Source of the DNA: Streptomyces sp. NRRL WC-3605
GTDB taxonomy: Bacteria > Actinomycetota > Actinomycetes > Streptomycetales > Streptomycetaceae
NCBI RefSeq assembly: GCF_001509795.1
Contig: NZ_LLZN01000024.1
Location: forward strand, 62,001 to 126,000
Direction of reading: 5' to 3'
DNA length: 64,000 nucleotides
A program made the translations under genes and the position numbers. The notes beneath the pieces are model-generated. The model did not search any database. It was not told the DNA's origin and saw nothing but the letters and a program-made list of their open reading frames with translations. Below are positions 37,738 to 47,309 of the stretch, one piece after another. Every line of letters begins with the position of its first letter. Position 1 is the first letter of the stretch.

Positions 37738-40700
37738 GTGTCGAAGCCGCCGTTCACGCACCTGCACGTCCACACCCAGTACTCGCTGCTGGACGGTGCC
37801 GCGCGGCTGAAGGACATGTTCGACGCGTGCAACGAGATGGGCATGACCCATATCGCCATGTCCGACCACGGCAACCTCCACGGGGCGTACGACTTCTTCC
37901 ACTCCGCGCAGAAGGCCGGGATCACCCCGATCATCGGGATCGAGGCCTATGTCGCCCCCGAGTCCCGGCGCAACAAGCGCAAGATCCAGTGGGGCCAGCC
38001 GCACCAGAAGCGCGACGACGTCTCCGGTTCCGGCGGTTACACCCACAAGACGATGTGGGCCGTGAACAGCAAGGGGCTGCACAACCTCTTCCGCCTCTCG
38101 TCCGACGCCTACGCCGAGGGCTGGCTCCAGAAGTGGCCCCGGATGGACAAGGAGACCATCTCCCAGTGGTCCGAGGGGATCGTGGCCTCCACCGGCTGCC
38201 CCTCTGGCGAGGTCCAGACGCGGCTGCGGCTCGGCCAGTTCGACGAGGCGCTCAAGGCGGCCGCCGACTACCAGGACATCTTCGGCAAGGACCGGTACTT
38301 CCTGGAGCTGATGGACCACGGCATCGACATCGAGCACCGGGTCCGCGACGGCCTGCTGGAGATCGGCAGGAAGCTCGGCATCCCGCCCCTGGTGACGAAC
38401 GACTCTCACTACACGTACGCGCACGAGGCGACCGCCCACGACGCCCTGCTCTGCATCCAGACCGGCAAGAACCTCTCCGACCCGGACCGCTTCAAGTTCG
38501 ACGGCACCGGCTACTACCTGAAGTCCACGGACGAGATGTACGCCATCGACTCCTCGGACGCCTGGCAGGAGGGCTGCGCCAACACGCTGCTGATCGCCGA
38601 GATGGTCGACACCACGGGCATGTTCGAGAAGCGCGACCTCATGCCCAAGTTCGACATCCCCGAGGGCTACACCGAGGTCACCTGGTTCAAGGAGGAGGTC
38701 CGCCGCGGCATGGAGCGCCGCTTCCCCGGCGGCATCCCCGAGGACCGGCAGAAGCAGGCCGACTACGAGATGGACGTCATCATCTCGATGGGCTTCCCCG
38801 GCTACTTCCTCGTCGTCGCCGACTTCATCATGTGGGCGAAGAACAACGGCATCGCGGTCGGCCCCGGCCGAGGCTCCGCGGCCGGCTCGATCGTCGCGTA
38901 CGCCATGGGCATCACGGACCTCGACCCCATCCCGCACGGCCTGATCTTCGAGCGGTTCCTCAACCCCGAGCGCATCTCCATGCCCGACGTCGACATCGAC
39001 TTCGACGAGCGCCGGCGCGTCGAGGTGATCCGGTACGTGACGGAGAAGTACGGCGCCGACAAGGTCGCCATGATCGGCACCTACGGCACCATCAAGGCCA
39101 AGAACGCGATCAAGGACTCCGCGCGCGTGCTGGGCTACCCGTACGCGATGGGTGACCGCATCACCAAGGCCATGCCCGCCGACGTCCTCGGCAAGGGCAT
39201 CCCGCTCTCCGGCATCACCGACCCGAACCACCCCCGGTACTCGGAGGCGGGCGAGGTCCGCTCGATGTACGAGAACGAACCGGACGTGAAGAAGGTCATC
39301 GACACCGCGCGCGGCGTGGAGGGCCTGGTCCGGCAGATGGGCGTGCACGCCGCCGGCGTGATCATGTCCAGCGAGACCATCACCGAGCACGTGCCCGTCT
39401 GGGTCCGGCACACCGACGGCGTGACCATCACGCAGTGGGACTACCCGAGCTGTGAGTCGCTCGGCCTGCTGAAGATGGACTTCCTCGGCCTGCGGAACCT
39501 GACGATCATGGACGACGCCGTGAAGATGGTGAAGTCCAACAAGGGGATCGACATCGATCTCCTGAGCCTCCCGCTGGACGACCCGACGACATTCGAGCTG
39601 CTCCAGCGCGGCGACACCCTCGGCGTCTTCCAGTTCGACGGCGGCCCCATGCGCTCCCTGCTGCGCCTGATGAAGCCGGACAACTTCGAAGACATCTCCG
39701 CCGTGTCGGCCCTGTACCGCCCGGGCCCCATGGGCATGAACTCCCACACGAACTACGCGCTGCGCAAGAACGGGCAGCAGGAGATCACGCCCATCCACAA
39801 GGAGCTCGAGGAGCCCCTGAAGGAGGTCCTGGACGTCACCTACGGCCTGATCGTCTACCAGGAGCAGGTGCAGAAGGCCGCCCAGATCGTCGCCGGCTAC
39901 TCGCTCGGCGAGGCCGACATCCTCCGCCGTGTGATGGGCAAGAAGAAGCCCGAGGAGCTGGCGAAGAACTTCACGATCTTCCAGGCCGGCGCCCGCAAGA
40001 ACGGCTACAGCGACGAGGCCATCCAGGCCCTGTGGGACGTGCTGGTCCCGTTCGCCGGCTACGCGTTCAACAAGGCGCACTCGGCCGCGTACGGCCTGGT
40101 GTCGTACTGGACCGCCTACCTCAAGGCGAACCACCCGGCCGAGTACATGGCCGCGCTGCTCACGTCCGTCAAGGACGACAAGGACAAGTCGGCGATCTAC
40201 CTCAACGAGTGCCGCCGCATGGGCATCCGCGTGCTCCCGCCGAACGTGAACGAGTCGGTGCACAACTTCGCCGCCCAGGGCGACGACGTGATCCTCTTCG
40301 GCCTGGAAGCCGTCCGCAACGTCGGCACCAACGTCGTCGAGTCGATCATCAAGAGCCGCAAGGCGAAGGGGAAGTACTCCTCCTTCCCCGACTACCTCGA
40401 CAAGATCGACGCGGCCGCCTGCAACAAGCGGACCACCGAATCGCTGATCAAGGCGGGCGCGTTCGACAGCCTCGGGCACACCCGCAAGGGCCTCACGGCC
40501 CACTTCGAGCCGATGATCGACAACGTGGTGGCGGTCAAGCGCAAGGAGGCCGAGGGCCAGTTCGACCTCTTCGGCGGGATGGGCGAGGAGCAGAGCGACG
40601 AGCCCGGCTTCGGACTCGACGTGCAGTTCACCGACGAGGAGTGGGACAAGACCTATCTGCTCGCCCAGGAGCGGGAGATGCTCGGTCTGTACGTCTCCGA

Positions 40701-41277
40701 CCACCCGCTGTTCGGCCTGGAGCACGTGCTGTCCGACAAGGCGGACGCGGGCATCTCGCAGCTCACCGGCGGTGAGCACGCGGACGGCGCGGTCGTCACC
40801 ATCGGCGGCATTATCTCGGGCCTCCAGCGCAAGATGACCAAGCAGGGCAACGCCTGGGCGATCGCCACGGTCGAGGACCTCGCGGGCTCCATCGAGTGCA
40901 TGTTCTTCCCGGCGACCTACCAGCTCGTGTCGACCCAACTCGTCGAGGACGCGGTCGTGTTCGTCAAGGGCAGGCTCGACAAGCGCGAGGACGTGCCGCG
41001 GCTCGTCGCGATGGAGCTCCAGGTGCCCGACCTGTCCAACGCGGGCGCCAACGCGCCGGTGATCCTCACCATCCCGGCCACCCGGGTCACCCCGCCGATG
41101 GTCAGCCGGCTCGGCGAGATCCTCACCCACCACAAGGGCGAGAGCGAGGTCCGCATCAAGCTCCAGGGCCCGACCAGGACGACCGTGCTGCGGCTCGACC
41201 GGCACCGGGTGAAGCCCGATCCGGCGCTGTTCGGCGATCTCAAGGTGCTGCTCGGCCCGTCCTGCCTGGCCGGCTGA
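37738..41277 (+). CDS. dnaE: DNA polymerase III alpha subunit
   Basis: DnaE1 is the replicative polymerase subunit. The 1179-residue protein opens with a PHP domain ([25 protein letters not shown]) that is potentially an active proofreading exonuclease in actinobacteria. It continues with the palm, where the catalytic Asp residues are in PDVDIDFDE (Asp417, 419, 421). The fingers, a helix-hairpin-helix segment and an OB fold (about 990-1070) follow. GTG 37738 has GGAGG 7 nt upstream; the extension to 37693 is not needed. Confidence 0.97.
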   Translation: MSKPPFTHLHVHTQYSLLDGAARLKDMFDACNEMGMTHIAMSDHGNLHGAYDFFHSAQKAGITPIIGIEAYVAPESRRNKRKIQWGQPHQKRDDVSGSGGYTHKTMWAVNSKGLHNLFRLSSDAYAEGWLQKWPRMDKETISQWSEGIVASTGCPSGEVQTRLRLGQFDEALKAAADYQDIFGKDRYFLELMDHGIDIEHRVRDGLLEIGRKLGIPPLVTNDSHYTYAHEATAHDALLCIQTGKNLSDPDRFKFDGTGYYLKSTDEMYAIDSSDAWQEGCANTLLIAEMVDTTGMFEKRDLMPKFDIPEGYTEVTWFKEEVRRGMERRFPGGIPEDRQKQADYEMDVIISMGFPGYFLVVADFIMWAKNNGIAVGPGRGSAAGSIVAYAMGITDLDPIPHGLIFERFLNPERISMPDVDIDFDERRRVEVIRYVTEKYGADKVAMIGTYGTIKAKNAIKDSARVLGYPYAMGDRITKAMPADVLGKGIPLSGITDPNHPRYSEAGEVRSMYENEPDVKKVIDTARGVEGLVRQMGVHAAGVIMSSETITEHVPVWVRHTDGVTITQWDYPSCESLGLLKMDFLGLRNLTIMDDAVKMVKSNKGIDIDLLSLPLDDPTTFELLQRGDTLGVFQFDGGPMRSLLRLMKPDNFEDISAVSALYRPGPMGMNSHTNYALRKNGQQEITPIHKELEEPLKEVLDVTYGLIVYQEQVQKAAQIVAGYSLGEADILRRVMGKKKPEELAKNFTIFQAGARKNGYSDEAIQALWDVLVPFAGYAFNKAHSAAYGLVSYWTAYLKANHPAEYMAALLTSVKDDKDKSAIYLNECRRMGIRVLPPNVNESVHNFAAQGDDVILFGLEAVRNVGTNVVESIIKSRKAKGKYSSFPDYLDKIDAAACNKRTTESLIKAGAFDSLGHTRKGLTAHFEPMIDNVVAVKRKEAEGQFDLFGGMGEEQSDEPGFGLDVQFTDEEWDKTYLLAQEREMLGLYVSDHPLFGLEHVLSDKADAGISQLTGGEHADGAVVTIGGIISGLQRKMTKQGNAWAIATVEDLAGSIECMFFPATYQLVSTQLVEDAVVFVKGRLDKREDVPRLVAMELQVPDLSNAGANAPVILTIPATRVTPPMVSRLGEILTHHKGESEVRIKLQGPTRTTVLRLDRHRVKPDPALFGDLKVLLGPSCLAG

Positions 41278-41297
41278 CCGGACTTCCGCGGCCGTAC

Positions 41298-41332
41298 GAA
41301 AGGGGCGCCTCCCGCACGGGACGCGCCCCTTC
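41298..41332 (+). terminator. Terminator hairpin after dnaE
   Basis: GAAAGGGGCGC (41298-41308) and GCGCCCCTTC (41323-41332) form a stem of about 10 bp, with an inner TCCCG/CGGGA pairing. It lies 20 nt after the dnaE stop and ends in TTCGTCG. Confidence 0.8.
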
Positions 41333-41367
41333 GTCGTAGCCGGGTCTCAACAACCCTTACGCAGATC

Positions 41368-41532
41368 TCAATTGTGGCCGAAGCGCTTCTGCCGGCCCTT
41401 GCGGGCGATGTCGCCCGGGCTCGCCTGCGCGAGCGCGGGCTCCGCCGGCGACTCCATCACCGTGGTGTCGGTCTGCCGGGCACCACGCGCGGACTGGGGC
41501 TGCTTACGGTCCTGCTTCTTGTTCTTGGCCAT
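41368..41532 (-). CDS. Small basic conserved protein of 54 residues
   Basis: This short gene encodes MAKNKKQDRKQPQSARGARQ at its N-terminus and ends RKGRQKRFGHN. It is lysine/arginine-rich at both ends, with an Ala/Pro/Glu middle. AGGAGG lies 9 nt before ATG 41532, an excellent ribosome binding site. I recall small proteins of this kind beside dnaE in Streptomyces, but no function is known. It converges on dnaE and is divergent from the NYN gene. Confidence 0.8.
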   Translation of the reverse strand: MAKNKKQDRKQPQSARGARQTDTTVMESPAEPALAQASPGDIARKGRQKRFGHN

Positions 41533-41779
41533 GGTGATCTGCCTCCTGTGGGGGATCTAGGGGCCAGGGCCGGGACCAGATTCACATAGGCTGACAAAGA
41601 GTGCATGTCGGATAATTACCCTGTGTAGTGGCGGTTGTCGGGACGCCCGCCCCGCCAAGGCGCCGACCCGTTACGCCGAAACGCCACGCCGAAGATCGAG
41701 TTCGGCCCGTTAACCCCCGCACGGTCGGGCAGACTCGAAGGAAGCCTGAAGCAAACCTCCCGGGAAGAGGGTGAGTCGT

Positions 41780-42994
41780 GTGGACCGCTGCATCGTCCTG
41801 GTGGACGCCGGGTATCTGCTGGGGGCCGCCGCCAGCCTGCTCGCCGGGGAACCCTCCCGGTCACGGATCAGCGTCGACCACGCCGCCCTCATCCAGGCGT
41901 TGCGCACCTGCGCCGAGTCGGACACCCAGCAGCCCCTGCTGCGCATCTACTGGTTCGACGGCGCCCCCGACCGCGTGCCCCAGCCCGAGCACCGCCGCCT
42001 GCGCGTGATGCCGCGGGTCACCGTCCGGCTGGGCGCCCTGACCCGCAGCGACGGCCGCTGGGCGCAGAAGGGGGTGGACGCCGCGATGCACGCCGAACTC
42101 ACCGAGCTCGCCCGCAACCGCGCCTGCTCCGACGTCGTGCTGGTCACCGGCGACGGCGACCTGCTCCCCGGCATGATGGCCGCCAAGGAGCACGGCGTCG
42201 CCGTGCACCTGTGGGCCGTGCAGGCCGCCGACGGCGACTACAACCAGTCCGAGGACCTGGTCGCCGAGGCGGACGAACGCCGGGTGCTCGACCGCGCCTG
42301 GATCACCCAGGCCGTACGCGCCAAGGAACTCACCGGCGTGTGCGCGCCACCGCCGGTGCCCCGCCCGGAGATCGCCGCGATCCTGTCGGCGCCGCTGCCG
42401 GACTCCACGCTCGGCGCGCGGACGGAACGCCCTTCCGAGGAGCCCGAACACGCCCCGGCCGCCGGCACGGACACCGGTGCCCCCGAACGGGTCCCGGCGT
42501 CCAAGGGCGTCCCCACCCCGAAAGACCTCGCCGCCCTGCGCGCGCCCGGCGTCCAGCACCCGCAGCCCCCGGCGAACGCGACCCTGCGCTGGTCCTCGGA
42601 CAAGGGCTGGGTCGACCGCCCCGGCACCGCGTCCGAGCCGCCCGAGATCGCTGCCATGCCGACCCTCGCGCAGCTCACCACCGCCGAGCAGCGCTGGGCC
42701 GACCGCGAGGAGGACATCACGACGGTCGGCGGCGACCCGTACGAGGTCGGCCAGGTCTTCGCGCGCCGCTGGATGGGCCGGCTCGGGGAGCAGGGGCACC
42801 TGCAGAAGCTGTCGGCCATGTACCCGCGCATCCCGCACCGCATCGACGGCGAGCTGCTGCGGTACGCGGCCCGCTTCGGGCTGCTCGCCCACAAGGACGA
42901 CCAGATCGACGAGCACGACCGGTACGCGATCCGGGCCGGGTTCTGGCGCGAGATCGACGTCCGCACGGCCGAGCACGCGTCCGCCGCCGACTGA
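41780..42994 (+). CDS. NYN-domain (PIN-like) putative ribonuclease
   Basis: The first 180 residues or so form a NYN domain. IVLVDAGYLLG carries the first acidic residue; FDGAPD, KGVDAAMHAEL and VLVTGDGDLLPGM supply the others expected for a metal-dependent nuclease. A Pro/Ala-rich linker follows (about 195-290). A C-terminal domain of about 110 residues (YEVGQVFARRWMGRLGEQ, RIDGELLRYAARFGLL) is unrecognised and could be a helical nucleic-acid-binding module. GTG 41780 (404 residues) is preferred over GTG 41771 because GGAAGAGG is then correctly spaced. Confidence 0.88.
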   Translation: MDRCIVLVDAGYLLGAAASLLAGEPSRSRISVDHAALIQALRTCAESDTQQPLLRIYWFDGAPDRVPQPEHRRLRVMPRVTVRLGALTRSDGRWAQKGVDAAMHAELTELARNRACSDVVLVTGDGDLLPGMMAAKEHGVAVHLWAVQAADGDYNQSEDLVAEADERRVLDRAWITQAVRAKELTGVCAPPPVPRPEIAAILSAPLPDSTLGARTERPSEEPEHAPAAGTDTGAPERVPASKGVPTPKDLAALRAPGVQHPQPPANATLRWSSDKGWVDRPGTASEPPEIAAMPTLAQLTTAEQRWADREEDITTVGGDPYEVGQVFARRWMGRLGEQGHLQKLSAMYPRIPHRIDGELLRYAARFGLLAHKDDQIDEHDRYAIRAGFWREIDVRTAEHASAAD

Positions 42995-43105
42995 GCCCCC
43001 CCGCCGCGCGCCAGGCGTGCCGACGCGGGCGGCGAGCAGGCGATTCGCCGCGACCGGCCGCCCCGGGGACGGATCGGGCACCCGGACCCCGTACCCTCGT
43101 GCCTT

Positions 43106-44125
43106 GTGAGTACGCGCGCGGGACAGGCACTTCGGCACGGTGGTGACGTCGTGTGTGCCGTGCGCGGGCTGACCAAGACCTACCCGGCCGTCCGGGGGCG
43201 CCGCGGAGCACCCGGCACGCCCGCGCTGCGGGCCACCGACGACGTCCGGCTCGACATCGCGCAGGGCGAGATCTTCGGGCTGCTCGGCCCGAACGGCGCC
43301 GGCAAGACCACCCTCGTACGGCAGCTGACCGGGCTGATGCGGCCCGACTCCGGCAGCGTCGAGATCCTCGGGCACGACATCGTGTGCCACCCCGAGCGGG
43401 CGGCGCGCATCCTCGCCTACCTCGGCCAGGAGTCGTCGGCCCTCGACGAGCTGACCGTGTCCCTCGCCGCCGAGACCACCGGACGGCTGCGCGGCCTGGA
43501 CGCCCGGCGGGCCCGGGCCGAGCGGGACGCCGTCCTCGACGAACTTGGGCTCGCCCCGATCGCCGGGCGCCCCCTGAAGAAGCTCTCCGGAGGCCAGCGC
43601 CGGCTGGCCTGCTTCGCCTCCGCCCTGGTGGGGGAGCGGCCACTGCTCGTCCTGGACGAGCCGACCACGGGGATGGACCCGGTGGCCCGGCGGGCCGTCT
43701 GGTCGGCCGTGGACCGCCGGCGGGCCGAGCGGGGCACGACCGTGCTCCTCGTCACCCACAACGTCATCGAGGCCGAGACCGTCCTCGACCGGGTCGCCGT
43801 CCTCGACCGGGGCCGCGTCATCGCCTGCGACACGCCTTCCGGCCTCAAGGAGCGTGTCGCCGGCGAGGTCCGCGTCGAGCTGCTGTGGCGGGAGCGGGCA
43901 CCCCTGGAGGTGCCCGAGGTCGCCGCGCTCCAGGACCGCGCCCTCGAATCCGGCCGCCGCTGGACCCTGCGGCTCGCCCCCGAGGAGGCCCGCACGGTCG
44001 TCGCCACCGTCACCGGCGGAGCCGCCTTCGCCGCGCTGGACGACTTCACGCTCGCCACGCCCAGCCTGGAGGACGTCTACCTGGCGCTGGGCGGTGCCGC
44101 GCAGAAGGGGCTGGTGAAGGCGTGA
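43106..44125 (+). CDS. ABC transporter ATP-binding protein
   Basis: This 339-residue ABC ATPase has Walker A GPNGAGKTT, signature LSGGQRRLA, Walker B LLVLDEPTTGMDP and switch His in VTHN. A C-terminal domain of about 90 residues follows, as in the DrrA/CcmA drug and polysaccharide exporter families. With the permease downstream it should form an ABC-2 type exporter of unknown substrate. TACCCT (43092-43097) ends 8 nt before GTG 43106 with no ribosome binding site, so the mRNA may be leaderless. Confidence 0.94.
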   Translation: MSTRAGQALRHGGDVVCAVRGLTKTYPAVRGRRGAPGTPALRATDDVRLDIAQGEIFGLLGPNGAGKTTLVRQLTGLMRPDSGSVEILGHDIVCHPERAARILAYLGQESSALDELTVSLAAETTGRLRGLDARRARAERDAVLDELGLAPIAGRPLKKLSGGQRRLACFASALVGERPLLVLDEPTTGMDPVARRAVWSAVDRRRAERGTTVLLVTHNVIEAETVLDRVAVLDRGRVIACDTPSGLKERVAGEVRVELLWRERAPLEVPEVAALQDRALESGRRWTLRLAPEEARTVVATVTGGAAFAALDDFTLATPSLEDVYLALGGAAQKGLVKA

Positions 44126-44217
44126 GCACGCTGACCGCCGGACCCGTACTGGACGCCGTACGCGTCACGACCACCGTCGTCTCGATCCCCCGTGCGAAAG
44201 GGAGCAGCGCCACGTGA
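44122..44217 (+). CDS. Possible 31-codon bridging ORF between ABC ATPase and permease
   Basis: GTG 44122 overlaps the ATPase stop (GTGA), and the TGA at 44215-44217 overlaps the permease GTG 44214 (GTGA). It encodes VSTLTAGPVLDAVRVTTTVV followed by a short basic end. The permease also has its own GGGAG site, so the bridge is not strictly needed. It repeats the layout seen between rsmH and ftsL. Confidence 0.35.
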   Translation: MSTLTAGPVLDAVRVTTTVVSIPRAKGSSAT

Positions 44218-45038
44218 GTGTCGTACCCGCCGAGGTTCTGCCGGGCGGCGCCCTGGCCGCGGACGAGACGTCCGGCCGGGCCCCGGCCGCGCTCGGGCCG
44301 CGCGCGCGGCTGTGGCCGTCGCTGTGCGCCGTGTACCGCGCCCAGCTGTCCCGGGCGCGGGTCGCGCGTATCCCGCTGCTGTTCGTGGCCACCTTCCAGT
44401 CGATCGGGATCATGATCCTGATGCGCGGGGTCGTCGACGGCGGGGCCGAGGCGCAGGCCGTGGTGGCCGGCTCGTCGGTGCTCGTCGTCGCCTTCGTCGC
44501 GCTGAACCTGCTCGCCCAGTACTTCGGGCAACTGCGCGCCAGCGGCGGCCTCGACCACTACGCCACGCTGCCCGTGCCGCCCGCGGCCGTGGTGCTCGGC
44601 GCGGCCGGGGCGTACGCCTCCTTCACGGTGCCCGGGACCGTGGTGACCGCGGTGACCGGCTGCCTGCTGTTCGGCCTGCCGATGACCCACCTGTGGATCC
44701 TCGTCGCGGTGATCCCGCTCGCCGGGGCCGCGCTCGCCGGGCTCGGCGCCGCCCTCGGCCTGCTCGCGCCGCGCCCCGAGCTGGCCACGCTGCTCGGGCA
44801 GCTCGGCATGTCGGCGGCGCTGCTGCTGGGCGTCCTGCCCGCCGACCGGATGCCCGAGGTGGTCCGGTTCGCCCGCGACCTGCTGCCCTCGACCTACGGC
44901 GTGGAGGCGTTCGCGCGGACCTTCGGGGAGGCGCCCGCCTGGGGGTTCGTCCTCGGTGACCTGGCCGTGTGCGCGGTGGTCGGCGTCGTCTCGCTGGCCG
45001 TCGCCACCTGGGCCTACCGCCGGGCGGCCGTCCGGTGA
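44214..45038 (+). CDS. ABC-2 type transporter permease
   Basis: This 274-residue membrane protein has six hydrophobic helices and an N-terminal cytoplasmic segment of about 45 residues. Sequences such as LNLLAQYFGQLRASGGLDHYATLPVPP and DLLPSTYGVEAFARTF fit the ABC-2 permease (DrrB-like) family. It pairs with the ATPase encoded just upstream to export an unknown substrate. GGGAG lies 9 nt before GTG 44214. Confidence 0.92.
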   Translation: MSVVPAEVLPGGALAADETSGRAPAALGPRARLWPSLCAVYRAQLSRARVARIPLLFVATFQSIGIMILMRGVVDGGAEAQAVVAGSSVLVVAFVALNLLAQYFGQLRASGGLDHYATLPVPPAAVVLGAAGAYASFTVPGTVVTAVTGCLLFGLPMTHLWILVAVIPLAGAALAGLGAALGLLAPRPELATLLGQLGMSAALLLGVLPADRMPEVVRFARDLLPSTYGVEAFARTFGEAPAWGFVLGDLAVCAVVGVVSLAVATWAYRRAAVR

Positions 45039-45072
45039 CGCGCCGCGCGGGGCGGCCTGGCACGATGGCAGG

Positions 45073-45819
45073 GTGACCGCTCCGCTGACTCCTCCGCCGC
45101 CGCCGCGTGACCCGTCCTCCCCCGGAGGGTGGCAGCAGCCCGCTGCCGGGTACACGGCCGCCGTGCCGCACGACGCCATATCCGACGCCGCCGGGAGTCC
45201 GCAGGGCTCGCCCGGCCCGTACGGCGCGCCGGGCTCGTACGGACAGGACGGTCCCGGTATGAAGACCGAACTGCGCGAGGGCGCCGTGGTCACCGTGGTG
45301 GTCGCGCTCCTCGGCGCGCTGCTGGGCGTGCTGTGGTGGCGGCTGGCGCCCAGCGTGCCGCTCGTGGGGGACGTCGTCGACGACGGCTGGGTCGTGTACT
45401 TCAAGGACTCCGAGGGCGAGCAGGCCATCGGGGTGGACGGAACGTTCACGCTGCTCGCGCTCGCGTTCGGCCTGGTGAGTGCCGTGGCGGTGTTCCTGTG
45501 GCGGCGGCGCGGCGGTGTGCCGCTGGTGGTGGGGCTGGCCCTGGGCGGCTTCCTCGGGTCGCTGCTCGCCTGGCGGATCGGGGTCTGGCTCGGCCCCACG
45601 GAGGACGTCATCGCCCACGCCAAGGCGGTGGGCAAGGGCGTCACCTTCTCGGCGCCGCTGAAGCTGGGCGCGAAGGGGGCCTGGCTGGCCTGGCCGCTCG
45701 CGGCCCTGGTGGTGCACCTCGGGCTGACGGCGCTGTTCGGCCCGCGGGAGCCGGACCCGTACCAGCAGCAGCCCCCACAGGGGCAGGCGAAGGACACGCA
45801 CGGCTCACCGGCCGCCTGA
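45073..45819 (+). CDS. Membrane protein with Pro-rich N-terminus (DUF2567-like)
   Basis: This 248-residue protein has a Pro/Gly-rich cytoplasmic lead of about 60 residues (LTPPPPPRDPSSPGG) and four hydrophobic segments. The loop VGDVVDDGWVVYFKDSEGEQAIGVDGTF has charged residues between the first two (shown in part: DDGWVVYFKDSEGEQ). It resembles the DUF2567 proteins of actinobacteria, but I am not certain. Function is unknown. CACGAT (45061-45066) ends 6 nt before GTG 45073 with no ribosome binding site. Confidence 0.8.
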   Translation: MTAPLTPPPPPRDPSSPGGWQQPAAGYTAAVPHDAISDAAGSPQGSPGPYGAPGSYGQDGPGMKTELREGAVVTVVVALLGALLGVLWWRLAPSVPLVGDVVDDGWVVYFKDSEGEQAIGVDGTFTLLALAFGLVSAVAVFLWRRRGGVPLVVGLALGGFLGSLLAWRIGVWLGPTEDVIAHAKAVGKGVTFSAPLKLGAKGAWLAWPLAALVVHLGLTALFGPREPDPYQQQPPQGQAKDTHGSPAA

Positions 45820-45830
45820 GGCCGGAGGCC

Positions 45831-45852
45831 CAGGGGGCGGGTCCGCCCCCTG
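45831..45852. terminator. Palindromic hairpin between convergent genes
   Basis: CAGGGGGCGG (45831-45840) and CCGCCCCCTG (45843-45852) form a 10-bp GC stem. It lies 11 nt after the DUF2567-like gene and 17 nt after the end of the bL37-like gene, which runs the other way, so it can serve both. Confidence 0.6.
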
Positions 45853-45869
45853 AGCGGTGGGCCGTCACC

Positions 45870-45944
45870 TCACGCCGGACGGCGTCCGTGGTTCGAACGG
45901 CCCTTCTTGATACGCCACTTCCGTTTGCGCGTCCTCTTCGACAT
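45870..45944 (-). CDS. Ribosomal protein bL37-like 24-residue protein
   Basis: ATG 45944 opens a 24-codon frame, MSKRTRKRKWRIKKGRSNHG followed by RRPA. It is almost wholly basic and ends in the NHGRRPA pattern. This matches the actinobacterial large-subunit protein bL37 (mycobacterial form about 24 residues, ending ANHGKRPNA, from memory). It would bind 23S rRNA. AAGGA precedes the start with very short spacing. The GGTTCGAAC inside it is codons, not a tRNA arm. Confidence 0.7.
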   Translation of the reverse strand: MSKRTRKRKWRIKKGRSNHGRRPA

Positions 45945-45999
45945 GTCCTTGGTGCTTAACCGAGGACGGCCCCGCCGTCGAGGGCCCATACAGGCCAGG

Positions 46000-46033
46000 C
46001 CGTGGGCTCATCTACGCCCGTTCCGTGGGCTCA
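46000..46033. repeat. Two 11-bp direct repeats near the ybaK stop
   Basis: CCGTGGGCTCA occurs at 46000-46010 and again at 46023-46033, where it overlaps the stop of the YbaK gene. It is probably a small local duplication; no function is apparent. Confidence 0.6.
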
Positions 46034-46534
46034 CCCGCGCCCGACGGGTGCGAGGACCGCGTCCGTGAGCGCGGCAAGGTCGGCGGGGGAGAGCTCGACC
46101 TCCAGGCCCCGGCGGCCCGCCGAGACGCAGATCGTTTCGTGGCCCGAGGCCGAGGCGTCCAGGACCGTGGGCAGCTTCTTGCGCTGGCCCAGCGGCGAGA
46201 TGCCGCCCCGCACATAGCCGGTCGTGCGCTCGGCGAGCGCCGGGTCCGCCATGGCGGCGCGCTTGCCGCCGACCGCCGCCGCCAGCGCCTTGAGGTCCAG
46301 CTGGCCCGCCACCGGGACGACCGCGACGGTCAGGGTGCCGTCCACGTCCGCGACCAGCGTCTTGAAGACCCGGTCCGGTGAGACGCCCATCGCCTGCGCC
46401 GCCTCCTCGCCGTACGAGGGGTGTGCGGGGTCGTGCTCGTAGGAGTGGACGGTGTACGCGACACCGGCCGCGGTCAGCGCGACCGTGGCCGGGGTGCCGC
46501 CCGGCTGCTGCTGCTTCTTCGACTTCTTCGCCAT
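46031..46534 (-). CDS. YbaK/EbsC-family aminoacyl-tRNA deacylase
   Basis: This 167-residue protein has the YbaK fold, which hydrolyses mischarged tRNAs (Cys-tRNA-Pro in bacteria that have been studied). It opens with a basic lead (AKKSKKQQQPGG). RVFKTLVADVDG carries the conserved Lys, and AMADPALAERTTGYVRGGISPLGQ is the family core (GGISPLGQRKKLP shown in part). ATG 46534 is preceded by GGGGAACGG. It runs behind the Lon-domain gene with a 26-nt gap. Confidence 0.92.
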   Translation of the reverse strand: MAKKSKKQQQPGGTPATVALTAAGVAYTVHSYEHDPAHPSYGEEAAQAMGVSPDRVFKTLVADVDGTLTVAVVPVAGQLDLKALAAAVGGKRAAMADPALAERTTGYVRGGISPLGQRKKLPTVLDASASGHETICVSAGRRGLEVELSPADLAALTDAVLAPVGRG

Positions 46535-46560
46535 TGGTGGCCGTTCCCCAGGGTGGTGCG

Positions 46561-47298
46561 TCAGTTGAGGCTGGTCGGTCCGCGGGTCAGGTCCGACGCC
46601 GGGAGCGAGGGCAGGGTACGGATGATCGAGGTCTCGGCGCGAAGGAGTTTCAGCTCGTCGCGCAGCCGGGACGCGGTGTCCGGGGCCTGGAGCAGCCGCT
46701 GCTTGGTCGGGGTGTCCAGCATCATCGCGGCGGCCACCAGGTAGGACACGACGGACGGCTGGTCCGGCAGGTCGGCGGTGGTCGACACGGACCGCTCGCG
46801 GGCCCCGGCGAGACGTTTCTGGTACTGTCGGAAGGCCCGCAGCACGCCTTCGGCGAGCGCTCCCGCCTCGTCGCCGGGCTCCTCGGTCAGCTCCTCCAGC
46901 TCGGCCGTCAGGAACGGGCCCGACGCGTCCACGGAGACGAGCCGCACCCGGGTCGTGCCCGTCGCCAGCACCTCGAACGTGCCGTCGGCCCGCTCCCGGA
47001 TCGTCGCCGCGTCCGCGACGCACGCCACGGTGTGGAAGGCCTTGAGCGGGTCGGGGCCGAAGCCGGCGGCGGGGCCGCGCTCGGGCACGGCGGTGGGATC
47101 GGGCATCCCGGGGGCGGTCGTGGCCACCTCGTGGCCGTCGCGGATGGCGACCACGGCGAAACGGCGCGGATCCTCCTCGGGGGTCTTCAGGAGTTCGCGC
47201 ATCATGGCGCGGTACCGCTCCTCGAAGACGTTCAGCGGCAGGACGAGCCCGGGAAAGAGCACCGAGTTCAGGGGGAAGAGCGGAAGGCGGACGGTCAC
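46561..47298 (-). CDS. Lon N-terminal (substrate-binding) domain protein
   Basis: This 245-residue protein consists of a stand-alone Lon substrate-binding (LON/PUA-like) domain without ATPase or protease parts. LPLFPLNSVLFPGLVLPLNVFE is the typical opening (first part LPLFPLNSVLFPG). LKAFHTVACVADAATIRERADG and TGTTRVRLV follow, then a helical tail. Such proteins probably recognise unfolded substrates, but no reaction is known. GTG 47298 lies 8 nt after TAGGCT (47307-47312, minus), a leaderless candidate. Confidence 0.9.
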   Translation of the reverse strand: MTVRLPLFPLNSVLFPGLVLPLNVFEERYRAMMRELLKTPEEDPRRFAVVAIRDGHEVATTAPGMPDPTAVPERGPAAGFGPDPLKAFHTVACVADAATIRERADGTFEVLATGTTRVRLVSVDASGPFLTAELEELTEEPGDEAGALAEGVLRAFRQYQKRLAGARERSVSTTADLPDQPSVVSYLVAAAMMLDTPTKQRLLQAPDTASRLRDELKLLRAETSIIRTLPSLPASDLTRGPTSLN

Positions 47299-47309
47299 GG
47301 CGCCAAAGC

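Noticed and set aside
37708..41205. Minus-strand open frame of 1165 codons opposite dnaE
   Set aside because: It is an antisense shadow of dnaE with biased composition and no start signal.
45889..45899. GGTTCGAAC resembling a tRNA T-arm
   Set aside because: No cloverleaf or acceptor stem surrounds it; it is part of the bL37-like coding sequence on the other strand.
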